In this document: piece after piece, positions 51,201 to 62,390 of the stretch
How the letters are laid out: every line of letters starts with the position of its first letter
Position numbering within the stretch: position 1 is the stretch's first letter
Origin: Helochares maculicollis
Lineage: Eukaryota; Arthropoda; Insecta; Coleoptera; Hydrophilidae
Direction of reading: 5' to 3'
Assembly (NCBI GenBank): GCA_033557835.1
Contig: JAWQRO010000048.1
Location: forward strand, 1 to 64,000
DNA: 64,000 bases
Translations under genes and position numbers: made by a program
The notes under the pieces: model-generated
Database searches by the model: none
Told to the model about the DNA's origin: nothing
What the model saw: the letters and a program-made list of their open reading frames with translations, nothing else

Positions 51201-54200
51201 TTTTAGAAATATTTAATATCTTTTACTAGTTAATTTAAAAACATTTTTATTGCCGCACAGACAAAGACTATGACTCCTAAAATTGCAATATTTTTATGGC
51301 ATGTCCAAAACGTTTCTGAAAGTAGCAAATAAATAACTTATTAAAATTGTTATTATTATAAATACACTATTTAATGTGCCCACTATTGTCTTCCAAAAAT
51401 AGTTTTTAACCAAAAGGATTTTAACTGACTCATGCATATTTACAGAAATGCCAGAAGATGGCCATTATTGATAGACCCCCAAGGCCAAGCAAACAAATGG
51501 ATCAAAAACATGGAAAAACCTCATAGTTTATCCATAATCAGGTTAAGTCAAAGTGATTACGTACGAATTTTAGAAAATGCTTTGCAGTTTGGTCAGCCGG
51601 TACTGCTTGAAAACGTTGGAGAAGAATTGGATGCCGTTTTGGAACCGGTCTTGGCCCAACAAACCTTTAGGCAAGGAGGCGCTTTGTGTCTGAAATTAGG
51701 TGACACTGTAGTCGAGTACAACGATGCCTTCAAATTGTACATCACCACAAAACTGCGCAACCCTCATTACCTCCCTGAAGTGGCAGTGAAAGTGACATTA
51801 GTTAACTTTATGATAACGACCGTTGGTCTACAGGACCAGCTTCTGGGCATAACCGTGGCGAAGGAGAGGCCGGATTTAGAAGCCGAAAAGAATCAGTTAA
51901 TTTTGCAAACCGCTGAAAATAAAAGACTATTAAAAGAAATTGAAGACAAAATCTTAGAAGTGCTTAGTACTTCGGAAGGAAATATATTAGAAGATGAAAC
52001 TGCTGTGAATATTTTGAGCTCGTCAAAAACACTGGCGAACGAAATTTCTTCCAAGCAGGCTATTGCTGATGTAACTGAGAAGCAAATTGATAAAGCTCGA
52101 CTGGAATACACCCCAATAGTAGTGCATTCGTCAATTCTTTTCTTTACGATCGGTATATATTCAATTACATTTTACTTGCCTTAGTCTCGAATTATCTATG
52201 CATTTCTTTCAGCCGACTTGTGCAACATAGATCCAATGTATCAATATTCTTTGGTTTGGTTTGTAAATCTCTTTAAAGGAGCCATTGATAATACTGAGAA
52301 AGTAGATGATGTTACCCGAAGACTACGTGATTTAAAAAAATATTTTACCTACTCCCTATATGTTAACATCTGCAGAAGTTTATTCGAAAAAGACAAATTA
52401 CTGTTCTCCATGCTTCTGTGCATTAATGTTATGAAAGCGCATGACCAAATCAACATGACCGAATGGCTCTTCCTTCTAACCGGTGGTGTTGGCTTAGAAA
52501 ACCCTCACGCAAATCCAGCACCATGGCTGGTAAACCTATCGTGGGATGAGCTGTGCAGATTAAGCGAACTGGAGCACTTTGTGTACGGGAAATTTGAAAA
52601 CTTCATTAATTTTGTTTTAATATTTTATATTTCTTTTAGAGGGCTGCGGGAACATTTTGAAAAACACACCAAAAAATGGAAAGCTTTGTTTGACTCAGTG
52701 GAGCCTCACCAGTTTCCCCTTCCTGACGAATGGGACACGAAATTAGACAGATTCCAAAAAATGCTGATTTTGAGATGCTTGCGTAATGATAAAATTGTAC
52801 CTGCTATACAGGATTTTGTTTTCGGTAATAAAGCCCAAAACGTTTTTCTATGTGAATTTTAATACTTTGATATATTTACTTTAGAAAACATGGGTAAAGA
52901 ATTTATAGAACCACCACCGTTTGACCTAACGGCTTCCTACTTAGATTCGCATTGTACCATACCATTGATTTTCGTTTTAACCCCAGGCGCTGATCCTACT
53001 CAGCTATTGCTGAAATTTGCTGATGATCAAGGGTTTGGAGCGAATCGCCTATATTCCTTGTCTTTGGGGCAAGGACAAGGTCCTATTGCCGTTAAATTAA
53101 TTGATGACGGGGTTAAACTGGGCTACTGGGTTGTCTTACAAAATTGCCACTTGGCAAAAAGTTTCATGCCTAGTTTAGAGAGGATTTGTGAAAGTTTTAC
53201 AGTGGATACGACGCATCCTGATTTTCGCCTTTGGTTAACTTCGTATCCTGCTGACCATTTCCCTGTGTTAGTACTACAAAACGGCGTAAAAATGACCAAT
53301 GAGCCTCCTAAAGGACTAAGAGCGAATGTGATGCGATCTTATTTGATGGACCCGATTTCGGATCCGGAGTGGTTTGAAAGTTGTAAGCAGGGCATAACTT
53401 TTAAAAGACTTTTATATGGTTTGTGTTTCTTCCACGCGATTGTCCAGGAAAGGCGTAAGTTCGGAGCTTTGGGATGGAATATTCGATATGAATTCAACGA
53501 GACCGATCTTAGAATTAGCGTGATGCAGCTCCAAATGTTTTTGAATGAGTATGAGGATATTCAATTTGAAGCGCTGAGGTACTTGACGGGCGAATGTAAT
53601 TACGGAGGGAGAGTTACAGACGATTGGGATCGAAGGACTTTGAATACAATTTTAGATAAATACTACTGCAATGCAATTGTTGAGGTAGACAAGTATCCTT
53701 TTGATCCTACTGGGCAATATTACTGCCCAAGCGACACAGACTATGAGGATTTCATGAATTACACTAAAAGTTTGCCTTTGACGACGCACCCAGAAGTGTT
53801 TGGAATGCATGAGAACGCTGATATTCTTAAGGATCAACATGAAACCGAACAAATGTTCACTAATATACTTTTAACTCAGGTAAATATCCACTTTTAACAC
53901 AGGTAAATATCTACTTTTGTCTCTCGTTCTATATTGTGTGCTATAACCATACTTTTAATTTTTTTTAACTTGCTCAAGGACCGGTTGGTGAGTGTTTGTT
54001 CTTAGTTTGCATCTGAAAATAAATTTATATGACTTATTATTTTTTGCTTGCAAGGATTTGTGGTTGGCAAGGGTAGGTATTGGCTTATCTAAGTATTATT
54101 TATGTAATAATTATTATCAGCTTTCATTACATGCGCATGTAATATATGTAAAAGCTGCTTTCGATTTTCATCTAAGATCATATTTTTTGTGAGTTTAAAT

Positions 54201-57200
54201 ACGATATAATGGAATGCGATGCAAATGGATCCCTTATCATTTTATTGCTTCTGCTCTGTTCTTATTCATATTTCTAGTCTGATTGTAGAGACGACATACC
54301 TATTTTAAAAACTTTGCTGTATTCATTGGTTTATAACAATGAAATACTTAATTTTTAAGTGACTAATTGACCTCTTCTATATGTTTTTGAAATGAAAATT
54401 TCAAATGATCAAAATGCTAATTGTATTAAGTTAAAATATTACTTTATCAGGGATATCAACGGGCTTAGGAAGTTTCTCCGGATAAAGTTTCTGTTGATTT
54501 ATGCATAAGACATCTAAAGCACATAGCCAGCAAGCAACTGCCTAACATTAGTAGTAAAGCTATTAACTATTTTATGAATTAGGGATACCTGTATTAGCGC
54601 TGGTTGTGATACTGCGGATACCTGTAAATAATTTCTCTACAAATCTATAAGCTGTAATTCTCAATGGTGCCAGAGCTATGTTCGGGCTTTAAATTTAAAT
54701 TATTTAGTAAAATCTGTAAAATAACGTAATCCTCAAGTTACTTAAGATGAAGTTGTTAAATTTGGCATACCACTGTAAAGTATTGTAGAACCATATCAAC
54801 TTTTGTGATTAGTAAGCCTATAAGTATGAGAATCTACAGACGTCTAAAATTTTTTCAAGTGAACTAGTCTTTAAAATAATACTATCGAATTGTAATTTTG
54901 TGCATATCTTCAGAACTGTCAAAATCTATTAACTAAAAAAACATCGAAGAATCGGAAGCGGTTCTTTTTACAATTATTTACATTCTCCTTTATATGCGAG
55001 GTATCAAAATAACAGGTAGCAGTTTCATGACCACACAGAATTCATTTCAGCATCTGCAGCAAACTTATATTTTTATAAAATTATTGGTAGTAGATAAATG
55101 CTACGAAAATAAATCCCCTGCAAAGTACTCCTTTTGGATAGATATACACTTTTCCCAGCGATTTTTTATTGCTTTAACATCAAATCTCTTTCATATCATG
55201 GGCCTTTTCATTTTCGAAAACAAAAAAGTCTGGTAGAGCCTGATCAGGTGAGTAGAAACGCTGGAAAATAACTATCACTGCATCGTTAATGCAAAACTCA
55301 CGAGAAATGAACAGGGGTATTGCCATAGTGCAACTCCCATTCGTCAATTTCCCATTCCTTTGGCAATTAATTTTCTCACAGTTTCATGCAAATGTCTCAC
55401 GGTTTTAAACTAACGAAAACAATTAATTGTCACACCTCCTGTAAAAAAGTCGTAGTAGAAGACGTCCTTCCAATAAAAAAAACTGTAAGCATGACTCTCA
55501 CGTTGAATTTCAATTGGCGATCTGTTTTTAGTTGCGGAGAAGTGTGAGTCTTCTATTATAATGATTGGGCCTTTGTCTCTATGCCGTACCCATACATCTA
55601 TATTTCATCGTTAGTAATAATGGTTTCTAATACATTGTCATTTCAATTTGCCTTTTCAAGAAGTTCATAACATACCCAAAGTCTGCGATGATTTTAATCA
55701 TCAGTTATCAACTTTGTGATAAATTTTACCACCTCTTGACGCATATGTATTTTTTTTCTCCTAAGATTTCATGACATAAACCAAATGAAATGTTGCATTC
55801 CTCCGCCCTTTCCCGAATTAAGATGAATTGAAGTTTATGTTTTCAAATATGTCCTATTCTATGTGTCTCCCATTTGAACATTTTAACTTTAGTGAAGATA
55901 TAAATATTAGGAGTGCAAATAAGTTTCCGCCTTTTAAGGACGGTGTCGCGGGGCGTGGCTTTCTGTAGAATTTGCAGACGATAGCCAGCTTAAAAATTAG
56001 TCTGTTCGTTCTAAAATAACATAATCTTACTATATTAGAGACTCCCTGCTAGTAATTTATAATTTTCTTGAGCTGAAAATGTCTAAATTTACACCAAATA
56101 AACGTAATTTCCGGGAACTTTTAATTTATTTCTTTAATTTAAAAAAATCTGCAGCTGAGGCGCATCGATTGCTCGTAGAAGCATACAATGAAGCTGCTTT
56201 AAGTGAGAGAACGTGTCGTGAGTGGTTTCAAAAGTTTAAAAACGGTGATTTTGATGTAGAAGACAAAGATCGCAGTGGAAGGCCTAAAATTTACGAAGAT
56301 ACAGAATTGGAAGAATTATTGGAGGAAGATTCGTCTCAAACACAAAAGGAACTTGCTATCACATTAGAAGTCACTCAGCAAGCAGTTTCACATCGTTTAA
56401 AATCATTAGGAATTATTCATAAACAAGGAAATTGAGTCCATACGAATTGAAGCCAAGAGATATTGAACGCCGATTATGCATGAGTGAAATGCTGCTAGCC
56501 AGGCATGAAAAAAGGTTTTTACATCGAATCGTCACCAGGGATAAGAAATGGATACATTAAGACAACCCAAAAAGAAGAAAATCATGTGGAAAACCTGGCC
56601 ACGCGTCAACATCCACAGCAAAACCGAATATTCACGGAAAAAAACTCATGCTGTGTATATGGTGGGATCAGCTGGGTGTGGTGTGTTACGAGTTGCTTAA
56701 TCCGAGCGAAACGATCACTGGAACTCTCTACCGAACACAATTGATGAGATTGAGCCGTGCTCTCATGGAAAAACGTCCTCAATACTATTCTAGACACGAC
56801 AAAATAATTCTACTCCATGATAATGCTCGTTCGCATGTAGCGGTTCCGGTGAAAAACTATTTGAAAACACTTGATTGGGAAGTGTTACCCCACCCGCCGT
56901 ATTCACCAGACATAGTGCCAACCGACTAATATCTGTTCCGGTCAATGGCCCATGCTTTGTCGGAGCAGCGGTTCACAACATATAAAGATACCAAAAATTG
57001 GGTTGATCCGTGGATAGCCTCAAAAGATAAGGAGTTCTTCTGATGTGGAATCCGAATGCTGCCTGAGAGATGGGAAAAAGTGGTTGCTATTGATGGACAA
57101 TACTTTGAATAAACTTAAACTACTGTTCTGTTACATTAAAAAATATTAATTTTTTTTATAAAAAACGGCGGAAACTTATTTGTACTCCTTATAATATATA

Positions 57201-58910
57201 CAAATTCTATAAAATTGTATTAGCAAGTGCTTGTATTGTAGCAATTGAAACAATATACAACCATTAAACATTGATAATGAAGCAACAAAAAATTCTATGA
57301 TCCCCATTTCAATTATTTTTCGTTTTATTATATGGTAATTATAACAACAAACATGAAATGGAAGGTATTTATCATATTCATTTCAAAATTATTCTACAAG
57401 GCATACGTTTAATGACAGGTAAAATTGATATCAAACATTTAGTTGTGTTAATTATACTATTAATCGTCGAACTTACCCTGGATTCAATTATTCAATAAAT
57501 ATTTATACATATTATGTATGTAATCTAATACATCTAAATTATTTCCCGCAATAATACAGTTATCTGGGTTATGTGGGTGTATCAAAAAATTTCACAGAAA
57601 ACGATAACAAATTAATTTTAATCGACAATTAACACTTGCACAAGATATGAAGGAAAACGTAAAGAAAATATTTTTTATAGAATATGCATTCTTGTTTGAA
57701 AACAATTTAGTTTATAACTCGCTTGTTAAAAGTTTTGGTAGGGGCAAAGTTCTGAATATAACAAGCATATATTCGATCCAATACGTCGAGTGTCTGTTAT
57801 TTAAATCAGGAACGATTTTTACTAGCAAAAAAGTCGTCATAGTGTATATATAAATTAACAGAATTTACAACCTACGATATTTTTCACCATAAAACAATAA
57901 ATTAATATTTAATGCAACTGTGCAATTTGGAAGTTATTTAATAGTTAAAACAAAGAATAAAACATTAACATTACATTTTCCAGGACAAAATGTCCAGTTC
58001 GAGCTCAGCGAAAACGCCTGACGAAATAGTGTTAGAGGTCGCCACTGACATCCTTTCGAAATTGCCAAAAAAATTCAACAGAACCAAAGCGTCTGAAAAA
58101 TATCCCATAACGTATTCTCAAAGTATGAACACGGTGCTACTTCAAGAAATGGGAAGGTTTAACAAGCTGCTAGATACCATTTCTAATAGTTTGGTGAACG
58201 TAAAAAAGGCCATTAAAGGTCTCATCGTGATAAGTCCCGATTTGGAAGAGGTGGTCACCAGCATTTTGACTGGAAGAATTCCTAATATGTGGATGAGAAA
58301 TTCTTACCCGTCTTTGAAACCGCTAGGAAGTTACGTTCAAGATTTCTTAGCTCGATTGGCGTTTTTGCAAAAGTGGTTTGATGAAGGTGCACCGTGTACG
58401 TTTTGGTTGTCAGGATTTTTCTTCACGCAAGCGTTTTTAACCGGAACTCAACAAAACTTTGCTAGAAAGTACACAATTCCTATTGACTTACTCACTTTTG
58501 ACTATGAAGTCTTAAAGGCTTCTACCTTTAGTCAACCACCTGCTGACGGCGTTTATGTGTACGGCCTATTTCTGGATGGTGCACGGTGGAATAAGGACGC
58601 TCACATTCTTGACGAATGTTTTCCAAAAGTTCTGTACGATATTGTCCCTTTCGTAAGTACAATTATACTTTAAAATTATATAAATTTATTGTATTGCTCA
58701 TAGATCTGGCTGAAGCCGTTAAAAAGATCAGAATTAGTGGAAAAGAAAACCTACACGTGCCCTGTTTATAAAACAACTGAGCGCAAAGGAGTTTTATCTA
58801 CAACAGGACATTCCACTAATTTCGTAATAGCAATGTTTTTGCCCACTGCGAAACCGCACCAGCATTGGATAATGCGAGGGGTGGCTATGCTTTGCGCCCT
58901 GTCGCAATAA
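36190..58910 (+). CDS. axonemal inner-arm dynein heavy chain, DNAH7-like, copy 2
   Basis: Exons: 36190-36203, 37846-38944, 39762-39950, 41556-41926, 41982-45123, 45181-45341, 45723-47226, 47861-48073, 48134-49727, 49915-50485, 51446-52152, 52213-52582, 52640-52824, 52885-53879, 57984-58652, 58704-58910; 11991 nt, 3996 codons plus stop. Domain order matches copy 1 with residues shifted by +7: P-loops GPAGTGKT (1301), GLPFGGKT (1582), GPTGTGKS (1949) and GVGGSGRQS (2313); stalk at about 2547-2857; C-terminus [15 protein letters not shown]...CALSQ. Every exon has the same length as in copy 1 except exon 2 (+21 nt, with a Glu-rich run [10 protein letters not shown] near 38191-38220) and the long 1664-nt exon 14 of copy 1, which is split here (995 + 669) by an extra 4104-bp intron. 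No stop or frameshift is seen and the ATPase motifs are intact, so it should be a working inner-arm dynein. Divergence from copy 1 is greatest at the N-terminus, which binds intermediate and light chains, and least in AAA1, so any specialisation is likely in docking or expression. Confidence 0.93.
52583..52639 (+). other. 57-bp intron of dynein copy 2 that is open and in frame
   Basis: Donor GTACGG at 52583 and acceptor TTCTTTTAG ending at 52639. The length is a multiple of three and there is no stop, so retention would insert 19 residues between AAA6 segments (after ...SELEHF). Copy 1 has a 61-bp intron at the same place (32855-32915), which would shift the frame if kept. Splicing is predicted because it restores exact exon-length identity with copy 1 (370 and 185 nt). 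Confidence 0.7.
53868..53913 (+). repeat. 23-bp tandem duplication spanning an exon end and its donor
   Basis: Two 23-bp units, 53868-53890 and 53891-53913, differ at two positions; each contains CAGGTAAATATC. The first supplies the end of exon 14 (...LLTQ) and the donor at 53880. The second repeats a donor-like site at 53903. Using the second would bring in a TAA after five codons, so the first is the functional donor. The repeat marks the 5' edge of the intron that copy 1 lacks. Confidence 0.85.
53914..54989 (+). other. 5' part of the extra intron of dynein copy 2
   Basis: AT-rich intronic DNA between the 23-bp duplication and the first mariner fossil. No recognisable coding or repeat structure. 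Confidence 0.5.
54990..55870 (-). mobile_element. decayed mariner-like transposase (SETMAR-type lineage) in intron
   Basis: On the minus strand the order of a mariner catalytic domain can be followed. About 55540-55610 gives [12 protein letters not shown] (family WVYGYDxETKxQS); about 55480-55500 gives VRVMLTVFF (family KVMLTVFFD); about 55230-55310 gives [10 protein letters not shown] and then [14 protein letters not shown] (family REFLAxN and YSPDLAPxDFFLF); the 55160-55200 region, in another frame, gives KMKRPM. Many stops and frame changes are present. A left end near 54993 (GAGGTATCAAAATAACAG) may be the terminal repeat. The right end was not found. This lineage is distinct from the neighbouring plus-strand element. 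Confidence 0.65.
55907..57191 (+). mobile_element. mariner element with clean ends, 1285 bp, in intron of dynein copy 2
   Basis: Terminal inverted repeats TTAGGAGTGCAAATAAGTTT (55907) and the complement TAAGGAGTACAAATAAGTTT (ending 57191), flanked on both sides by TA (55905-55906, 57192-57193), the mariner target duplication. One degraded transposase gene lies inside (see separate entry). The well-kept ends and long readable frame make it the youngest element in the window, but it is dead. Confidence 0.93.
56079..57112 (+). pseudogene. mariner transposase pseudogene
   Basis: Starts [14 protein letters not shown] and ends at TAA 57110. Features in order: N-terminal paired helix-turn-helix region ([18 protein letters not shown] and [15 protein letters not shown]), linker WVPxEL-like segment, then the DDE/D core with first aspartate block [25 protein letters not shown], second block [13 protein letters not shown], and third block [12 protein letters not shown]. 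The spacing of the last two is typical of D34D mariners. Defects: TGA replacing Trp at 56432, a 1-bp deletion just after it (about 56437), TAA at about 56556, TAA replacing Tyr right after the third aspartate block (about 56927), and TGA near 57041. It cannot make an active enzyme. It sits in the extra intron of dynein copy 2 in the same orientation. Confidence 0.93.
57194..57983 (+). other. 3' part of the extra intron of dynein copy 2
   Basis: AT-rich, ending in the acceptor ATTTTCCAG at 57983. The open frame 57647-57853 has no recognisable product. Nothing else was seen. Confidence 0.5.
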
Positions 58911-59399
58911 ATTAACATATTGTATATAGTTTAATTTTTTACTACAAGCAAAATATACAAAACTTACAACAGCAATTATGTTTACTTTTACATCACCAAG
59001 TATGTATAAAAAAGTCAATTTGGTTGACAACTTAAAAATAAATAGTTATTTTATTCATCAAAATATGCACACATATCTACGCACAATTGCCAAATAAGCT
59101 GTAGCTTGACTAGCCCAGCCCTTTGTGATTTTCGATCTCCCCCCTTTCGGCTCATAAACATCAAATTACGTCGCAGTGGCTATAACACTCGAAAATAAAC
59201 CTAATATTCCGCAGTGAAATTAAAAAAACTTGCTACCCATCATCCTACAAGCAAGCCATCAACTTGATTGAAGATATGCAACCCAAAACAAAACCTCTAG
59301 CCCAAAGTAAGAAGAACCAAGATTCTTGACACTCCTCAAATCGTTTTACAACAAACGAGTCAGACATGGCGACGAGTCGGTCCTTTAGAATCCTGTCGG
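58911..59399 (+). other. 3' UTR of dynein copy 2 and downstream DNA
   Basis: An AATAAA at 59037-59042 is a plausible poly(A) signal about 130 bp after the stop. No gene was seen beyond it. Confidence 0.5.
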
Positions 59400-60310
59400 A
59401 CGAAAGTCAATAACTTCCTGAATGCTCAGTTTTACGTCATTGTTGGAAGTAAATTATTTTTCTATTAAAAAGTGATCCAAATTACGAAGGAAGTGCAAAT
59501 CTGGTGAGTATGAAGGTTGACCGCCGATTTTTATAGTTGTAGCTCAAATAATTTTTGTAGCCTGTTGTTTAGCGTTATCATGCAGATAGATATAAGTCGA
59601 TCTATTGACCAATCTAAGATGCTTTTCTTCAAAATTTTGGCATCGTTTTGTCCAGCTGTTAGCGGCTCATTTTGCTGTGATTTATATACTAGATTTCATG
59701 AATTGCTAATGGATCACATTTTCGCTAAACTTACATCTTCTGATGAATACTAAGTTTTTTATTTATCCTCGTCAGCTGCTTAACATCTATGATTATCATA
59801 TTAAATCCATTTCTTATCAAAAGTCACTATTTCATTCAAAAATAGATCAAATTTACGACGAGAAAGCAAATAACAAGCTTTCAATCGCTATTGTTTCTGT
59901 TTCTCTTGCAGTTCATGTGAAATCCACTCATCTAACTTTTTTACTTAACTGATTTGAATTAAGTAAGTTAATATTGTTTGTTTGCTCCAAATCCTTAATT
60001 TAACGACAATTTTTAGGCTCTCTGAGATAGGTCAGCCTAAACAGTAATCTTTCGTTCGTCATTATTGGCTTTTGATTCTGGACGACTGCATGTCTAATTT
60101 CAAGGCCAAAGCTGCTTGTACGACATTTGGAAAACCAATGTCTTAGTGAGAGTCTTAATGCAAAATAATGTAAGATAAACCATAAATTTTTGCGCATTCC
60201 GTAGATCGTCGTAAAGTTGTTTAATTTTCAACAACGACAATACAAGTTGGTCATCGGCGAAAACATAGCAATCAAACGTAATCTTAGAAAGCGTTGGCAA
60301 ATGATGTGAT
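59400..60310 (-). mobile_element. decayed mariner transposase
   Basis: Minus-strand pieces in family order: about 60095-60150 gives LRHWFSKCRTSSFGLEIRH (family WFxKFRSGxFxLExRPR); about 59800-59930 gives WISHELQEKQK, LFLNEIVTFDKKWI and YDNH (family WVPHEL, FLxRIVTxDEKWI, YDN); about 59560-59585 gives LHDNAKQQ (family LHDNARPH); about 59440-59515 gives SYSPDLHFLRNLDHFL (family YSPDLAPSDYHLFRSLxxFL). Stops and indels occur throughout. The terminal repeats were not found. It is an old, unrelated mariner copy. Confidence 0.65.
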
Positions 60311-61489
60311 TAAAGCTCCAACGGATAAAAATAAATCTTAGCAGAGCAATTTGCGAAATAAGAAGCTTTTCAAACGATCATAAAATTGATGAAATAAAAA
60401 AATACTTGACCAGACACTAAGAGACATAAGAGATGGTCAATGGGCCAAGACCAATACAGAAAAGACTGCCTTTAATTCCTGTGATCTACTTAGTATGCCT
60501 TGATAACCATAAAGTCAATTTTAATTTTGCTTTCAACGAAAATGCACTAATAATGTAGTGGAACTACCGGAATATTCCTGTTTGTGTAGCCTGTTGGTCC
60601 TTTCACATTCCTGCAAAAACGTTTTGCTGGTAAACCTCCAAGAAGCAATTTTGACTCGCTGAAAAGTGTTCGCCTATTATTCATCAGAGTACAGCTGCTG
60701 TTTCTGGGCACCTCAGTTTTTATTTTCTGTTCACTTATGATGGTTATTTTTGCACTAAATAACTACTACTCGACATTTCTATTCAGAATTTAGCATACAA
60801 ATAAAATAAAATTAACAATTGATTCTTGTTAAAACAAGTATAACTACACTGAAAGAAAGAAATGATATATCTTATTTTAATACAGGGTTGTGTGCTGCTT
60901 GCATAATAAATGAACGAAATGGGGGAAGGGTATAAAATTATGTCATTATAAAAAAAAATTTAAATTAAAAAGTATTAAAAATAGCTCTTCCAGGCAGCCT
61001 AGTGTTAACTAGAAATTTCTTGGCGACCTGATACAAATTATTGCCCGCGCGTTAGGCATTTGTCTTTATTGTCCCTCTATAAAATCTTTATATTTCAAGA
61101 AAGTTCAACTATCTAAACAGTTTAAGCAATATGTAGATAACCCCTTGGAGACCCTAGTGACTGATATGAGCCTATTTGCATAACAACGAGTTAGATTATT
61201 TACTTAACAACCCCTTCAGCTCGTCAGATCTCACCCTTCACGTTGTTCTAATGCGATTGAATAAATTTATTTTCTCGGAGAATATTTAGGAATTTGTACA
61301 ACTGACACAGTTGCACATCTCCTTTAATTCAATTCTCTAAAATTTTTTCATAAAAAAACCAGCCTTTCCGGTTAAAAAGAAATCAAAACATCTCTCTTTA
61401 ACCGAATGCTCTTAAGAAGTGTGACACAATAAGAATTTAGTGGTGTTTAAAGGCAGTTTAATTTTAAAGTAAGGGCAGTAATGGGTAGT
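60311..61489. other. gene-free AT-rich stretch
   Basis: No coding exon, RNA gene or transposon could be recognised on either strand. Confidence 0.5.
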
Positions 61490-62390
61490 TGCTACTGTGT
61501 AACTAATGGAACTTCCATGTGGTTGCTAGGGATACCGTCTTAAGATCGATGTTTCACCCTTCCTACGGAGGCTGTGGAGCGCATTTAGAATGGCCCGGGT
61601 AACCAGGTGATAGTCAATAAAATTCTTCGTGTACAGCAGCCCTCTCAGCGCGCATGAGTACCTTCCGGTATTCCGGCACTCATCCGAGTTCAAAATCTTT
61701 CTCTGTGTTGGTGCACGTGGCCCCAAGCTTGGGTGTGTTTCTTTGTTGTGTGTTTGTGGTTAAGTCACGCATGCGTACAACATAGCCTCTTTCTCAACTA
61801 GAGTCCCCGCACTGAAGTAACCGAACAAAAAAAAGCCAAAAACACTTCCATTTTCATACCAATAAAACTCTCATTGTAAATAAAAATGAGGGGTTGGTAA
61901 TGACATTCCTTTAATCCCAAAGATGCAGCACATCAAAGTAGCTGCGGGAATGCCCTCTTGATATAGATCATCTTTTGAAATGGATTAACTTTGAATTTAC
62001 CATATCCCTATACTAAAATCGACTCCAGACGCTGGATTCCTCTCAAGGAGTTGTTAATGCCCAGAACGAAAATATAATGTGGAAAACTTCAAAGAACGAG
62101 GGTAATGAGAAAATAATAACATCGCCTCTCGAATTATATGTGTAAAAGAAGTCTAAAACTGTAGTTGATGTAATTTTTGGGCCGCGGCGGCAGAGAGAAA
62201 ACTCTCTGCATCCCTTGTAATAGAAGGGGATTCCCTATCAGATCAATATTTAGCTGGGTGGCAGAATCCCGTTGCCATGGCGACCAGCTGCTGCGAGACA
62301 GTGTGACGCCCACGCCCGGGTCGGCTCCTCCTTCCAAATGGGGCATCCCTTGTGGACAACATGAAAAGAGTTCAGAGCTTTAGGAACGTG
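61490..62390. other. two GC-rich blocks, candidate promoter or CpG-rich regulatory DNA
   Basis: 61540-61740 and 62165-62385 are visibly richer in GC and CpG than their surroundings. Each has an open frame of 66-70 codons (minus strand 61526-61726 and 62134-62346; plus strand 62177-62383) without a recognisable product. The second contains the X-box at 62271. They may belong to the start of a gene lying beyond the window. Confidence 0.3.
62271..62284 (+). promoter_or_regulatory. near-perfect RFX X-box
   Basis: GTTGCCATGGCGAC matches 13 of 14 positions of the optimal RFX palindrome and all positions of the degenerate consensus RYYNYY-N2-RRNRAC. It lies in a GC-rich block. Being nearly palindromic, it gives no direction. 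No coding start was identified next to it, so its target gene is unknown. Confidence 0.45.

Noticed and set aside
53903..53913. Second donor-like site CAGGTAAAT in the 23-bp duplication
   Set aside because: Its use would add 23 nt, shift the frame and bring in an early stop; the first donor keeps exon lengths equal to copy 1.
54994..55236. Plus-strand open frame of 80 codons in the copy 2 intron
   Set aside because: The minus strand of the same segment matches the end of a mariner transposase in order; the plus frame has no similarity I recognise.
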